Source: Macrosoma leucophasiata
Taxonomy: Eukaryota; Arthropoda; Insecta; Lepidoptera; Hedylidae
DNA length: 64,000 nt
Assembly (NCBI GenBank): GCA_036365455.1
Contig: JAWQUS010000022.1
Span: 4,402,001-4,466,000 of the forward strand
Reading direction: 5' to 3'
Shown here: piece by piece, positions 56,101-61,710 of the stretch
Layout: every line of letters begins with the position of its first letter
How positions within the stretch are numbered: position 1 is the stretch's first letter
The notes under the pieces: model-generated
What the model was told of the DNA's origin: nothing
The model's input: the letters and a program-made list of their open reading frames with translations, nothing else
Databases searched by the model: none
Position numbers and translations under genes: made by a program

Positions 56101-58452
56101 AGACTTAATTATTTAAGCTCCGCTTTCGATCTGTCCGTCAAAGATTCTTCAATGTTCACCTCTTCAGATCACGTTCGTGCGCTAAAAGTACTATCTTTGA
56201 TTTTTTATTTAGTACCTACTTGTCATGTTTTATAAAGCAGGTCTTTTAAGGTTCAATAAGTTGGAATAATGTGTTACTAAATAATTGAAGAATCAATGTG
56301 ACTTGAAGAAGCTTGGACAATATTCATAAATTGAATTCAGTTTTAATGTTATGTTTATAATATGTCATTGCTTTGAATGTTGGCAGAAAGTCCAAAATGA
56401 TTCTATGATAACATTGGATATCTTTTGACTTTCGTTAACATAAAAAGCATTTATTTATTGTCATTTATTGTTTGTCACAGGTGTACAGGTTTTTGAAGAA
56501 TACAATATAGTTCCATTGCAACAATACCTTTCGGTGTATAATATTTATAATAGTTTTAAATAGGTTAGGTAGGCATATTTATGTAATGTCAATGTTCATA
56601 ATAATGGTTCGTGAAGTACAGTCATATTAATTAGTTGATAAAACAATACAGTAGTACAATACATTTGGTAAGTACATAAGATAAACTTCAATGGAAACAG
56701 ATGTCAGAAGGAAAATTATAATATAATTGCAAATAATAATTTCAATGTCTTAATAATAATGGCGATCTGCTCACATAATTTGTCATTTATGAATTCATTT
56801 ATTGAATAATATGCTTTATTGATTAACAATTTCTTTAAAGAGGCTCTAAATCCATTAATTGTTGAGTCAATGTTTTTAATGTGGGCAGGTATTTTGTTAT
56901 AAATTTTCAGAGCCATACAAAATATACTGTTATTATATTTTGATGTCCTACATTGTCGTAACGACAATTTATTGTGTCTTTGGCTATATGTTGGGTCATA
57001 GTTATCAATACTCTTATAAATTAGGGTCGCTGCTTCAAATATATACAGCGATGGTAAAGTTAATATACGATACTCTATAAAATAATGTTTGCATGAGTCA
57101 GTTTGAGCAAATCCACTAATAGAGCGGATACACTTTTTTTGTGCCTTAAATACTTTGTCTGTGGCATTTCCCCAGAACGTAACGCCAGATTTTAGTATTG
57201 ATCCTACATACGCATGATAAGCACTTAACATCGTTTGTAGATTTGTCACTTTCTTCAACATATACAATGCATAGGCAAACTGGTTTAGTTTAGTGCATAT
57301 GTGATTTATTTGTGTCCTCCAAGTTAATCCTGAGTCTACATGTAAGCCTAAAAACTTTGTACATTCTACATTTTTTATATTATGCCCCTTATAGTTAATG
57401 TCTAATTGATCAGTACGAGATTTTTTATTACTGAACTTCATAAAGTTCGTTTTGTCCAGATTTATTCTGAGATTGTTAAGTGTTAACCATTCTACAACTG
57501 ATTCGAGTGCTTTGTTAATATTAGATTCAAAGTGCTTGGGGTCTTCTTCTTTGAAAACTATGGTGCTATCATCGGCAAATAGCACAAGAGGCTCCTTTAT
57601 GGCATTTGGAAAGTCGTTTATGTAGACAATGAATAATAGAGGTCCTAATATAGACCCTTGTGGAACACCAAACTTAACGATTTTTTTATCAGAACTGTAT
57701 GATTCTTCTGTTTTAGTACTTTTTTAATACGAGTTATTTCAGTGTATTGTTTTCTATTAATAAGGTATGATTTAATTATGTCCAAAGAATTGCCTCGTAT
57801 TCCATAATTATCCATTTTATTTAAAGAAAAATGGAAAGAAAAATTTGACTTCAGACGAGACTCGAACTCGCGGCCTACTGGGAATCTAGTCCAGCCGCTC
57901 TTCCAATTGAGCTACTGAAGTCCTGCCCGATTTGTCAAATCTTTCCTTCACATTTATTGCCATGCTTTATGGTAGCAGTAGGGCCATCTATTGCCAACTA
58001 TGCTAGTTAGGCAAAAAAAGGCTAGTTTTTCTTTAAATAAAATATATTTCACAAGCATGTGTTAATGCGAAATAATATAAAAACCATAATTATCCAGTTT
58101 ATTTATCAATATATATGAAGCATGAAGCGCTGAACACTACCGTTAAGCAGATAGATACAGTAGTGTAGTAATATTTACTGTATTCACTTACTTATCAGCA
58201 ATGTGAACTGTTTGCTTGTTTGCCACCTCGTGACAATAAAATCTGTCACAGATTAAACCTAGTCCGGATCTGTGAATGTAAATGTAATTTTTAATCTATT
58301 CCAGATTACATATAGTCCACATCCTAACCCAGCTGGCCTCAGTGTTCTTCCTCTGGCGGTTCCTGTTCAGCCGTTCGAGTGCCCTCAGGAACCTCTGGCT
58401 TCGGATCATCGACATAATCACCCGCTCCGCTCGTCTGCTGGCCATCGTCTGA
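27419..58452 (+). CDS. FAR: Fatty acyl-CoA reductase, 11 coding exons, 523 aa
   Basis: Fatty acyl-CoA reductase reduces long-chain acyl-CoA with NADPH to a fatty alcohol, usually at the ER or peroxisome; in insects the products feed cuticular lipids, waxes and sex pheromones. The 11 exons are 27419-27529, 31246-31362, 33173-33295, 40699-40824, 42203-42356, 44820-44921, 48009-48201, 50776-50882, 54206-54338, 55676-55933 and 58305-58452; all introns are GT-AG and all phases join. Domains: an NAD-binding SDR domain with TGGTGFMG at residues 29-36, [12 protein letters not shown] at 121-132, VHVSTAYCN at 162-170 and the catalytic pair Y217/K221 (YTFTK); then a FAR_C domain at about 389-475 ([16 protein letters not shown]). 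A hydrophobic stretch at about 478-496 could anchor it in a membrane. Length fits the usual 500-540. The start has A at -3 and G at +4. No frameshift or stop is seen. It resembles the CG5065/waterproof-like group by motif, but the substrate is unknown. Confidence 0.93.
27556..27638 (-). repeat. S300, 3' fragment
   Basis: Reversed S300 (gaagtgataaacaagcatgc to cacccacacaaagac), 26 bp downstream of the exon 1 donor. Confidence 0.75.
27868..27962 (-). mobile_element. Helitron-like end fragment
   Basis: tagctgtccctgcgacttcg, then tgttcagtatctacccggac; matches the reversed end region also seen at 43078-43165. Confidence 0.5.
28003..28280. mobile_element. LINE tail and RTE-like 3' end
   Basis: 28003-28060 is a reversed LINE tail (aatcaaatcatttatttcaa). 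28136-28280, plus strand, is the 3' end of the RTE-like family seen at 16882 and 33650 (gcgtgcatgtatgaagagaa to gacctggcgtgaagatac), ending in (atac)n. Confidence 0.7.
28418..28663 (-). repeat. S300, near full length
   Basis: Contains a (catta)n expansion at 28530-28550 inside the element. Confidence 0.8.
28672..29360 (+). mobile_element. hAT-M1 copy carrying a hAT-M2 element
   Basis: 28680-28806 is hAT-M1 (gtgagtttcgtagtaataga to ctatggctactcccctcc), and 29337-29360 is its end (ggtggcccgtgttgctttat). Between them sits hAT-M2 (28807-29336), so M2 inserted after M1. Confidence 0.8.
28807..29336 (+). mobile_element. hAT-M2 MITE
   Basis: Begins near ctcccggaattccggaagtc and ends aagaggtggtaaccctac. 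Two other copies (30478, 52760) define ends TAGGGTT.CCACCTCT and 8-bp target duplications. The 5' terminal bases of this copy are lost. Confidence 0.75.
29365..29461 (+). mobile_element. Helitron-like 3' end
   Basis: cccgcgcgaagccggggcga then gtcgctag followed by T; GC-rich hairpin plus CTAG end. Confidence 0.6.
29558..30100. repeat. Tandem duplication (325-bp offset) holding two copies of a TIR MITE
   Basis: tagacttcaataccttattg (29558) recurs at 29883 and the two units stay almost identical for at least 85 bp. Each contains a MITE with ends ttacactacacggtattcag and taccgtgccgtgtaata, about 260 bp (29618-29877) and about 150 bp (29943-30094). The second has an internal deletion. The same MITE is at 40354-40590 and 44105-44396. 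Confidence 0.8.
30139..30360 (-). repeat. S300, partial, diverged
   Basis: ttttttaatgtaattgaggt to accatttagtggccgatag. Confidence 0.75.
30395..31220 (-). repeat. tRNA-SINE B split by hAT-M2
   Basis: SINE B runs reversed from cctgtaatccccgaaggggt (30395) to cacccacgac (30477), is interrupted, then resumes cccacgactcgccggttacg (30983) to the head ctactgaggcac, ending about 26 bp before exon 2. Confidence 0.9.
30478..30982 (+). mobile_element. hAT-M2 MITE with perfect 8-bp target duplication
   Basis: Ends taggattcccacctct and aagaggtggtaaccct(a); target cccacgac repeated at 30470-30477 and 30983-30990. 8-bp duplications are diagnostic of the hAT superfamily. 505 bp, no transposase. Confidence 0.9.
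31246..31362 (+). CDS. FAR: FAR exon 2 (residues 38-76)
   Basis: [20 protein letters not shown] and [19 protein letters not shown]; 39 codons, phase 0 at both ends. Donor gtaagt at 31363. Confidence 0.93.
31390..31575. repeat. Purine (GAAA/AAAG)n tract in intron 2
   Basis: Over 170 bp of almost pure A/G on the plus strand, starting about 27 bp downstream of the exon 2 donor. The opposite-strand ORF is low-complexity Phe/Ser and not a gene. Confidence 0.9.
31741..31996 (-). repeat. S300, near full length
   Basis: tatgtaatatgaagtggcaa to gctctaccaccagta; internal deletion after cacacaacagacc. Confidence 0.8.
32000..32197 (+). mobile_element. hAT-M1, 5'-truncated
   Basis: gtgcgtgaaat-like start, (gtgtgt)n, aaaaaatgacagactgtttt, end cggcccgtgttgctctatg. 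Confidence 0.8.
32241..32314 (+). pseudogene. Decayed partial copy of FAR exon 2
   Basis: The last 24 codons of exon 2 align without any indel to 32243-32314 (ctacattctgatgctgcc... ending cagtcaccg), about 76% identical by eye. In the exon frame a tga stop appears at the codon matching R of PKR. It ends in a weak donor, gttagt. Flanking intron sequence (catacttctgat) is also duplicated. The first 15 codons are missing. Most likely an old tandem exon duplication that is now dead. Confidence 0.8.
32315..33172. other. Rest of intron 2, no gene
   Basis: 32436-32640 resembles an A-rich LINE tail region (gaaagaaagaaaacgcgttt). 32690-33030 is GC-richer, with aggagcgcaatgtcccaagg, possibly another decayed LINE 3' end. 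Acceptor tttgtccgacag before 33173. Confidence 0.4.
33173..33295 (+). CDS. FAR: FAR exon 3 (residues 77-117)
   Basis: [20 protein letters not shown] and [20 protein letters not shown] plus K; the GDITEPELG motif is typical of FARs. 41 codons, phase 0. Donor gtgaga. Confidence 0.93.
33650..34600 (+). mobile_element. RTE-like LINE fragment with dead catalytic site
   Basis: Starts at [20 protein letters not shown] (RT motif RQGC.LS). The YADD box reads stop-ADE (tag gca gat gaa at 33775-33786), so both the Tyr and the second Asp are lost. A 22-bp deletion follows near 33879. From 33929 the frame stays open for 217 codons to the end (YPVRDPA), with [15 protein letters not shown] intact. Ends gaagatacatacat. 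5'-truncated and inactive. Confidence 0.85.
34745..35110. repeat. tRNA-like SINE variant inside 50-bp inverted repeats
   Basis: A reversed tRNA-like domain (34820-34890, caggaatcaaacctgcgacc) lies between tttttcgcaataacacatgc (34766) and gcatgtgttattgcgaaaaa (34979), which are complementary. It resembles SINE A in layout but not closely in sequence. Confidence 0.65.
35349..35605 (-). mobile_element. Helitron-like element
   Basis: Plus-strand start ctagctgacccggcaaactt (CTAG end on the minus strand), then agattagcctgtacaaaggg. Confidence 0.6.
35705..35841. mobile_element. Foldback MITE, copy 2
   Basis: gaccgcattacgactttact pairs with agtaaagtcgtagtgcggtc; arms about 55 bp around ccatacatttc. 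An in-intron hairpin. Confidence 0.9.
36363..36760. repeat. Tandem array of about four 99-bp units
   Basis: gatg.cattttcgtaatcag starts at 36363, 36461, 36560 and 36659 (spacings 98, 99, 99). The minus strand stays open for 107 codons as a 33-residue repeat ([17 protein letters not shown]...). Each unit has a GCCAT(C/T)TT box, except one with gtcatttt. Confidence 0.9.
36836..37200 (-). repeat. Repeat family E, rearranged
   Basis: gaaatcgggcgggatgtcgt and a doubled tgtcgaagtgtccattctat (24-bp tandem duplication at 36935-36966), then aaatacacgtcactcattga in the other sense at 37139. Confidence 0.65.
37201..38074. other. Unannotated intron sequence
   Basis: Nothing recognised except the possible TIR half at about 37700-37990. 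Confidence 0.4.
38075..38291 (+). mobile_element. GCACATCGA MITE, near full length
   Basis: tcgagcctacgaaagagaca ... gaaatggtcgacaaactt ... gtcgatgtgcaatatatt. Uninterrupted reference for the copy at 61711. Confidence 0.75.
38346..38625 (-). mobile_element. hAT-M1 with perfect 8-bp target duplication
   Basis: Ends tatagagcaacacgg and ccgtgttgctctaag; cggttaag repeats at 38338-38345 and 38626-38633. Confidence 0.9.
38640..38862 (+). repeat. S300-related, strongly diverged
   Basis: gctaaatggaagtctacagt, actatcgtgttccagttaga; an older relative of S300. Confidence 0.5.
38965..39427. mobile_element. TIR element (aaaggagatgttg family), uninterrupted
   Basis: Ends aaaggagatgttgtaaaaat and gcaacatctccttt; colinear with 25723-26524 minus the R188 insertion. 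Confidence 0.8.
39590..39705 (-). repeat. tRNA-like SINE fragment
   Basis: gaaagaaaattttgacttcg, ggaatcgaaccagcgacctc (reversed B-box), ccagtccagccg. Related to SINE A. Confidence 0.6.
39740..40020 (+). repeat. S300, full length
   Basis: ctggtggtagagctcctgtg to ttccattacattaaa. Confidence 0.85.
40354..40590. mobile_element. TIR MITE (acgacacggta family)
   Basis: Ends ttactacacgacacggtatt and aataccgtgtcgtgtaataa; the symmetry even includes tggcc/ggcca at the edges. Carries gggccctaact-type inner repeats. Confidence 0.8.
40699..40824 (+). CDS. FAR: FAR exon 4 (residues 118-159)
   Basis: [20 protein letters not shown] then [20 protein letters not shown] and LE. Acceptor tgtgacag; donor gtaata is a weak match. 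Phase 0. Confidence 0.93.
40880..41120 (-). mobile_element. RTE-like LINE 3' fragment
   Basis: Reversed match to the [17 protein letters not shown] region and the tail; internal deletion (cttttcatactggcatgcc). Confidence 0.7.
41140..41485 (+). mobile_element. Degenerate LINE reverse transcriptase tail, second family
   Basis: Across frameshifts reads [16 protein letters not shown], then [16 protein letters not shown] and [11 protein letters not shown], a typical retroposon C-terminal region. Head-to-head with the RTE fragment before it. Confidence 0.6.
41512..41745 (-). repeat. S300 fragments, back to back
   Basis: 41512-41685 reversed (atgtaatggaagtggcaaac to acagggccctaca), then 41690-41745 forward (cacttaacatcaatgtgggc). 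A short SINE B head remnant follows (41750-41818, reversed). Confidence 0.7.
41828..42188 (+). repeat. 5S-rRNA-derived SINE with 12-bp target duplication next to exon 5
   Basis: SINE 41840-42176; aacctttactaa repeats at 41828-41839 and 42177-42188. The right repeat ends 14 bp before the exon 5 acceptor and includes an actaat-type branch-point candidate. Confidence 0.9.
42203..42356 (+). CDS. FAR: FAR exon 5 (residues 160-211 part)
   Basis: [60 protein letters not shown] carries the SDR active-site Ser/Thr. Ends in phase 1; donor gtgagt. Confidence 0.93.
42719..42992 (-). repeat. S300, near full length
   Basis: tttgtaatcgaagtggcaaa to gctctaccaccag. Confidence 0.85.
43032..43306. mobile_element. 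MITE with 23-bp inverted ends enclosing a Helitron remnant
   Basis: acagagttgattgcggttta at the left pairs with taaaccgcaatcaactctgt at the right. The inside, 43078-43165, resembles a Helitron-like end (gcccgcgactttatccgcgt). Confidence 0.75.
43492..43733 (+). repeat. S300, near full length
   Basis: ctggtggcagagctccagtg to the A-run; 43470-43490 is an inverted piece of its own start. Confidence 0.8.
43734..44100. other. No recognisable feature
   Basis: A 74-codon ORF (43774-43998) has no recognised domain; probably chance. Confidence 0.4.
44105..44396. mobile_element. TIR MITE (acgacacggta family) with nested 94-bp MITE
   Basis: Ends ttattacacggcacggtatt and aataccgtgtcgtgtaatag. Inside, 44205-44298 has its own ends cacagtacaaatatga and tcatatttgtactgtg; the 40354 copy lacks this insert. 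Confidence 0.8.
44576..44792 (+). repeat. Repeat family E
   Basis: gaatatgtaataatactacg to gaaattttagcggagcg; ends about 30 bp before exon 6. Confidence 0.8.
44820..44921 (+). CDS. FAR: FAR exon 6 (residues 211-245 part)
   Basis: [20 protein letters not shown] then [14 protein letters not shown]. Holds the catalytic YxxxK (Y217, K221). Phase 1 at both ends; donor gtaagt. Confidence 0.93.
45244..45403 (+). mobile_element. Non-autonomous Helitron, 160 bp
   Basis: Starts TC (tctataatataaaaataagt), ends CTAG after the hairpin-forming cgcgggcgaagccgcggg; flanked by A and T. The same family lies reversed at 59532-59710. Confidence 0.85.
45415..45739 (-). repeat. 5S-rRNA-derived SINE
   Basis: Reversed: aataatggcaacccttgaaa tail, ggtttaacgactgctatcta, and gtgcatggccccgcagc-type head. 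The 5S-like region is partly deleted. Confidence 0.8.
46050..46280 (+). repeat. S300-related, strongly diverged
   Basis: tggtagttcagcgctattgt, taggcctcaggagtggcaac; an old copy. Confidence 0.5.
46395..46780 (+). mobile_element. RTE-like LINE 3' end, interrupted
   Basis: aggaatcggcgtggatgtat (46451) ... gcctaccccgttagggacct (46729), ending (atac)n. 46492-46678 is an insertion with tgacagacaagcagacgggc and a short inverted repeat cctctcgtgcctcat / atgaggcacgagagg. Confidence 0.65.
47098..47706 (-). repeat. R640-related element
   Basis: gtgttccgtacat, (tctg)n at 47152-47185, ctccgaaactactcgactga, end cgcgagtcgaactcgcactt gtccgg. More distant from the other copies in the centre. Confidence 0.6.
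47838..47950 (-). repeat. tRNA-SINE B, tail fragment
   Basis: cctgtaatccccgaaggggt to cggttacgttttggcccatg; ends about 58 bp before exon 7. Confidence 0.8.
48009..48201 (+). CDS. FAR: FAR exon 7 (residues 245-309 part)
   Basis: [64 protein letters not shown]. The REPxxGWVDNxNGP and DLVPVD motifs are typical of FARs. Enters phase 1, leaves phase 2. Confidence 0.93.
48215..49325 (+). mobile_element. 5'-truncated LINE, ORF2 C-terminal part
   Basis: The frame at 48239-48985 encodes [75 protein letters not shown] and VTAVRLW, a non-LTR reverse transcriptase thumb and tail. A one-base insertion near 48941 shifts it into another frame that finishes [14 protein letters not shown] and stop at 49031. 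The 3'UTR ends in (tattc)n. CR1/Jockey-like by motif, clade unsure. Only about 15 bp after the exon 7 donor, same strand as the gene. Confidence 0.8.
49329..49567 (+). repeat. Unclassified retroposon-like tail
   Basis: tttcagccaaaagacgtcca, ctgctgaacaaaggcctccc; reversed relatives appear at 54055-54130 (ggtccagcagtggacatctt). Only short matches. Confidence 0.45.
49568..49840 (+). repeat. S300-related, diverged
   Basis: ggagctcgagggcgtagaca, gatgtctttaggctgcagac; an older copy. Confidence 0.55.
49869..50138 (+). repeat. tRNA-SINE B, full length but head decayed
   Basis: actgccttattagcctagtg to ctaccttcggggattacta. Confidence 0.8.
50154..50730 (+). repeat. S300 split by hAT-M1
   Basis: 5' part 50154-50385, 3' part 50678-50730 (cttaacatcaatgtgaactg). 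Ends 45 bp before exon 8. Confidence 0.9.
50386..50677 (+). mobile_element. hAT-M1 with perfect 8-bp target duplication
   Basis: Ends catagagcaacacgg and ttgctctatg; cttaacat repeats at 50378-50385 and 50678-50685, and intact S300 copies give the empty site. Confidence 0.95.
50776..50882 (+). CDS. FAR: FAR exon 8 (residues 309-345 part)
   Basis: [20 protein letters not shown] then [26 protein letters not shown] is a conserved FAR segment. Enters phase 2, leaves phase 1; donor gtgagt. Confidence 0.93.
51012..51263 (-). mobile_element. Helitron-like element
   Basis: Plus-strand ctagttgacccggcaaactt to ggagagactaacaaacagca; directly precedes the Helitron pair. Confidence 0.65.
51264..51455 (-). 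mobile_element. Helitron, first of tandem pair (192 bp)
   Basis: On the minus strand begins tctaatatataaaattctcg and ends ggacagctag. Its 5' end touches the CTAG of the next copy. Confidence 0.9.
51456..51646 (-). mobile_element. Helitron, second of tandem pair (191 bp)
   Basis: About 97% identical to the first copy by eye; differences include gtatcgccc/gtttcgccc and gtccagccg/gtctagccg. No spacer at the junction. Confidence 0.9.
51657..52127 (+). mobile_element. mariner transposase C-terminal remnant with 3' TIR
   Basis: [20 protein letters not shown] then [15 protein letters not shown] holds the second catalytic Asp (HHD), and [16 protein letters not shown] the DD34D-type third Asp. 3' end tgcgaagaaactttttcccc aacctaa is a mariner TIR, followed by ta. 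The 5' half and the first Asp are missing; frameshift near 51690. Inactive. Confidence 0.85.
52128..52181 (-). repeat. S300 fragment at mariner edge
   Basis: tattaggtaatgcggtggtg to gtcactggagctac; mariner probably inserted into an S300 copy, and its other part was lost. Confidence 0.7.
52533..52642 (+). repeat. tRNA-SINE B fragment
   Basis: actacgctgaggtcctgggt, B-box ggttcgattcccg, ctctggttctattcgtattt. Confidence 0.75.
53231..53518 (+). repeat. S300, full length, nested
   Basis: ctggtggtagagcaccagtg to ttccataacat plus A-run. Confidence 0.85.
53645..53892 (-). repeat. tRNA-SINE A, nested, 16-bp target duplication
   Basis: Body 53661-53876; ttttgaacaacttgtt repeats at 53645-53660 and 53877-53892. 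Confidence 0.95.
54206..54338 (+). CDS. FAR: FAR exon 9 (residues 345-389 part)
   Basis: [54 protein letters not shown] is a conserved FAR segment. Enters phase 1, leaves phase 2; donor gtgagt. Confidence 0.93.
54366..54575 (+). repeat. Repeat family E
   Basis: caatatgtaataatactacg to ggagtgtccgcggtgtggtt, starting 27 bp after the exon 9 donor. Confidence 0.8.
54898..55251. mobile_element. TIR MITE related to aaaggagatgttg family
   Basis: Left aaaggagacgatccaaaatg...gggcccgcactttgtacact; right agtgtacaaggtgtgggccc...acttctccttt. Inverted ends about 50 bp; 354 bp. Confidence 0.8.
55350..55480 (+). mobile_element. RTE-like LINE 3' remnant
   Basis: cagaatgatgaatgtagaag, tactctctgcctaccccgtg, gacttggcgtg; degenerate. 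Confidence 0.6.
55676..55933 (+). CDS. FAR: FAR exon 10 (residues 389-475 part)
   Basis: The FAR_C domain: [80 protein letters not shown]. Enters and leaves phase 2; donor gtgggt. Confidence 0.93.
56716..58110 (-). mobile_element. LINE reverse transcriptase fragment, split by tRNA-SINE A
   Basis: Minus-strand RT blocks in order: [60 protein letters not shown] (catalytic FADD at about 57565-57585), [29 protein letters not shown] and [20 protein letters not shown]. Jockey/CR1-like. From 57585 to 56716 the frame is open for 289 codons; a one-base frameshift in an A-run near 57722 separates the upstream block. The 5' end is truncated near 58110. Younger than most LINEs here, but inactive. Confidence 0.85.
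57802..58104 (-). repeat. tRNA-SINE A with 21-bp target duplication
   Basis: The 21-bp flanks 57802-57822 and 58084-58104 (both beginning ccataattatcca) differ at one base. The tail acaagcatgtgttaatgcga sits at the far side in inverted sense (58051-58071), so this copy is internally rearranged. Confidence 0.85.
58120..58245. repeat. S300-related, decayed
   Basis: gcgctgaacactaccgttaa and gaactgtttgcttgtttgcc are S300 words in diverged form. Confidence 0.45.
58305..58452 (+). CDS. FAR: FAR exon 11 (residues 475-523 and stop)
   Basis: [49 protein letters not shown], tga at 58450-58452. Hydrophobic segment followed by basic residues, typical of FAR C-termini. Enters phase 2. Confidence 0.93.
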
Positions 58453-59531
58453 TCCAACGCAACGCAAGCTTTAGCTACGTTACACTTAGGTATTCTGTTG
58501 CGTGAGTTTAGATAGTCCGTCGCGAATGTGGGGTAAGGCTTGGGTGTTCCTCAAGGGACGTGTTTTCGACCCGCCTGTGTTCCTTGTTTATGTTTATAGG
58601 ATTATAAGCGTGGTTGACTCGGGATAACTATGAAGCAAACATGTACCAGCGTTATACTTAATCTGTTGGATGTTTCTATCGATGAAAGGCAGTCATATAC
58701 TTTTTATGTAGACTTGCGTAATAATATTTACTATACGTAATGTAGTTTATAAGGAGTCTTCATATAAAATATATGATGACTGATGTATTTCTAACGGACT
58801 TGATGCAATTGTTCTTAAATAAATCACTTGCAAGTTTTTGTATGCTCCTTTAGAAAAAGGGCGTTGTTAGTTCAATTAAATCATAATTTATGATAGAAGT
58901 TCGTCTAAACGGGGCATTTTTAGAATTCTAGATCAATTGTTCTTACGTATGTTTGCAGTTGTTTTATAAGCATGTTTTTAAGAACTTTGTAAGGCGGACT
59001 TTATGATAAGTACGTACATCTACGGTTTAGTGTAATACGAAACGGCTAATAAAACATCACACCGTTAGTGCCATATTAAAGTAAAGATTCCATCTTTGTA
59101 CAAATATATACTTAGCTTTTGAACTTTGAAATGTGACACTAAAATAAAAAGACCCCTGGGATATAGTTTACTTAATCTAACTCTAATATTTCGTAGACCT
59201 ATTGAATGTTTTGCCATAATACCAATATTGATGTCTTATCAAGGAATAATCACAATCTAATTATAATCTAAAATGCCCCCTCTTTAGAATCCCCCAATAA
59301 AGTATAACCTATGCCTTCCAATCTACCTAAATGCCCAGTCAACATTCGTGACGGACCATTAACAAATCACAAAATCTCTTTGGACATTTCATGTCGCGCC
59401 GAGCAGGATCGCGGAACACCAATAGTTAAGGATACAGTTAGAAATATGTTTTTTCTCTTGAAGGCTTGGACGGCTGTTGCTTTGGCACTACGGTATTTGG
59501 ACGTCGTTGACAGTTTTGTCATTATAAATAA
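58453..59531 (+). other. FAR 3'UTR and downstream DNA
   Basis: No repeat recognised. Candidate poly(A) signals at 58818-58823 and 59048-59053. The true 3' end is not visible. Confidence 0.5.
58818..58823 (+). promoter_or_regulatory. Candidate poly(A) signal AATAAA
   Basis: First aataaa after the stop, 366 bases downstream. Not verified. Confidence 0.4.
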
Positions 59532-59710
59532 CTAGCTGTTGCCCGCGGCTTTGCCCGCGTGGATGTCGTTTTATAATCCTGAATTTTCTTTGCTATAAAC
59601 CTCACGGAGCCCGAGACCTTTCTAACGAATGCAAAACCGTGGAAATCGGTTAGTGCGTTCTGGAGTAATAACATCAGGAAGGAAAACCCGACTTATTTTT
59701 ATATTATGGA
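59532..59710 (-). mobile_element. Non-autonomous Helitron
   Basis: Minus-strand ends tccataatataaaaataagt and gcaacagctag; reversed copy of the 45244 family, with A and T at the expected flanks. Confidence 0.85.
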
Positions 59711-60684
59711 TATGAGACGCATTGTTTATGCAATTTGTTTTCAATAAATAAATCTCTTACGAATCAGGAGGTCAGTATTGGCGGAGACACAATTGAAATC
59801 AACTGTCATGTTTTTCTCGTGACTTATTACGTCATAATGTAACTCTGGAAAGGTTTGTACTTTCTACTAAATGGCTCTGTATAAATTTATATTTCCTAAA
59901 CCAAATTGGTCCCAAAATACTGAAACGCTAATGGCCAAAAATAAGGTAAACATAACGAACATTAATAAAATAGTAAGCACCATCAAAATATTTATTTAAT
60001 TAGTCGTAGTATTCGATTTAGATCTACGATACGAGTTTTGAAACAAAATAGATACGAAATAAAATGACAAAATTGTCAGACGACGAACTCTTAGCGTTAA
60101 TCCTAACACGTTCATAGCTTAGGAATTGTGAAATCTTACCAAAATTAAATTTGCAAACAGATAATAATATCGAAAAGAACTAGGTGCCCGATGATTGGAA
60201 GCACTTACTTTGTAGTAAAGAAATGACACAATCACTAACTCATATGGTTTGATTTGGATGAGTGCATAATCGTATCATGATACCGTATTGCGATTCAACT
60301 TGACACTGCTAAAATTTTGTTTCATTTGTGCTATATGACAGCGCGTATGAAGAAATGAGACAAATCTAATAGAGATTCAGCTTGTATTGCGAAGTGACTT
60401 GTAAATTGATGCTTACGGAGATACATAATATCCGCTCTGGTCTTGTAAGAAAACTGTATCTAATACAAAGCGATGAACGTGTTAGGTAATAAACTGCAAA
60501 ACGCTCCCTGGTGATTCTTCCAATATACGAACTTTATCGTCAACAATCAATCCTACAAAATCTCTAACATCCTAATACGAAATTTGAAAAACAAGATACG
60601 AAATAGATAAACATGGATTTTATAATGAAAAACAAAATGTATTTTTGAATTAGATAGTGAGATGACTAACTTAGAGTTTCTAAG
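59711..60684. other. No recognisable feature
   Basis: AT-rich DNA without coding potential. Confidence 0.4.
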
Positions 60685-60802
60685 GGTCAGATTCACAGTT
60701 TTAGCAAAGTACGTTTAGAACAGCTGTCAAAACTCATACTTTACTGATAGTTCTAAGCGTACTTTGCTGAAAGTAAAGTCGTAGTGCGATCTGTGAATAT
60801 CG
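60685..60802. mobile_element. Foldback MITE, copy 3
   Basis: agattcacagttttagcaaa pairs with the agtaaagtcgtagtgcgatc...gtgaat side; arms shorter and more diverged than copies 1 and 2. Confidence 0.8.
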
Positions 60803-61710
60803 CACTATAACCGTATATTCTCTCTAACTTTGTTGGCAACAATTTTGTAGTTACCATGGTTAAATATTGCTGGTCTTACACAATTACGATCATGTAGAAA
60901 AACAGCAATTTACTCCAATGATCATCAAACTTATGTCAACCGAGTTACATTAGCCATCTGATGAGATTATCCCAATTTTAATTGTATTTTTAGCAACTTT
61001 AATGAAATGTTCTTGTCACGTTACTTAGGTATTAAAAATGTAGAGATATAGACGTATAGAGTTCGATTTTGGAAAAATAACCTCCCCACATCCAAAGCTA
61101 AGCTATGATGTAACAAACTGATATTTTGTACCGGTAACAGCTCAATGTATTCTTGTGAAACAAAAATTGATACAAGTTCAAAGAATTGTTACGCATAGTT
61201 ATTTAAATATATTATGCATAACACAGTTATTAAATGTTGCAATATCAGTTGGGTACAAAAATGCTCTAATTAAAAAAAAACACAAATTTGCAAAACTGAA
61301 AATTACTTGATATTTGTCATTTCACAATTTTTAGTTACTTTTTTTATGTTTAATAATTCTAGAAAAGGGACTTATTGAATAAAATTCTAGATTGGGAAGG
61401 TTACCAATTTATTGTGAGAATTTTTCATTAATGTCAAGTTGATGATGTTTCGCGTGAATGGTTGATTTGTGGATGGTGAATTATATTTTTTTTAGTTATA
61501 ATAATTTATTGCAATTATTTAACGTGTGAAATAGGTATGAATAGAATATCTAGTGCACTCGACAGTGTAGGCACAACATTCAAGCTGCCAAATATATTTG
61601 TTGTATGCTTTTTGATGAGTTATGTTTGTACTCGTGTGCGTTTTTAGTTGTTATAGTGTGATGTAAAGCTAGACTTTACCTCACACAAATGTACAGTGCT
61701 CAACAATTAA
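60803..61710. other. No recognisable feature
   Basis: AT-rich, no gene. Confidence 0.4.

Larger units (their letters stand above)
55934..58304 (+). other. FAR intron 10 (2.4 kb)
   Basis: Phase 2. 55990-56700 has no recognised feature; the rest is an antisense LINE. Acceptor ttaatctattccag. Confidence 0.9.

Noticed and set aside
56716..57585. Host gene of 289 codons in FAR intron 10
   Set aside because: Encodes FADD-type reverse transcriptase blocks of a LINE, 5'-truncated and split by a SINE.
59311..59535. 74-codon ORF downstream of FAR
   Set aside because: No recognisable domain, neighbours or splice context; likely chance.
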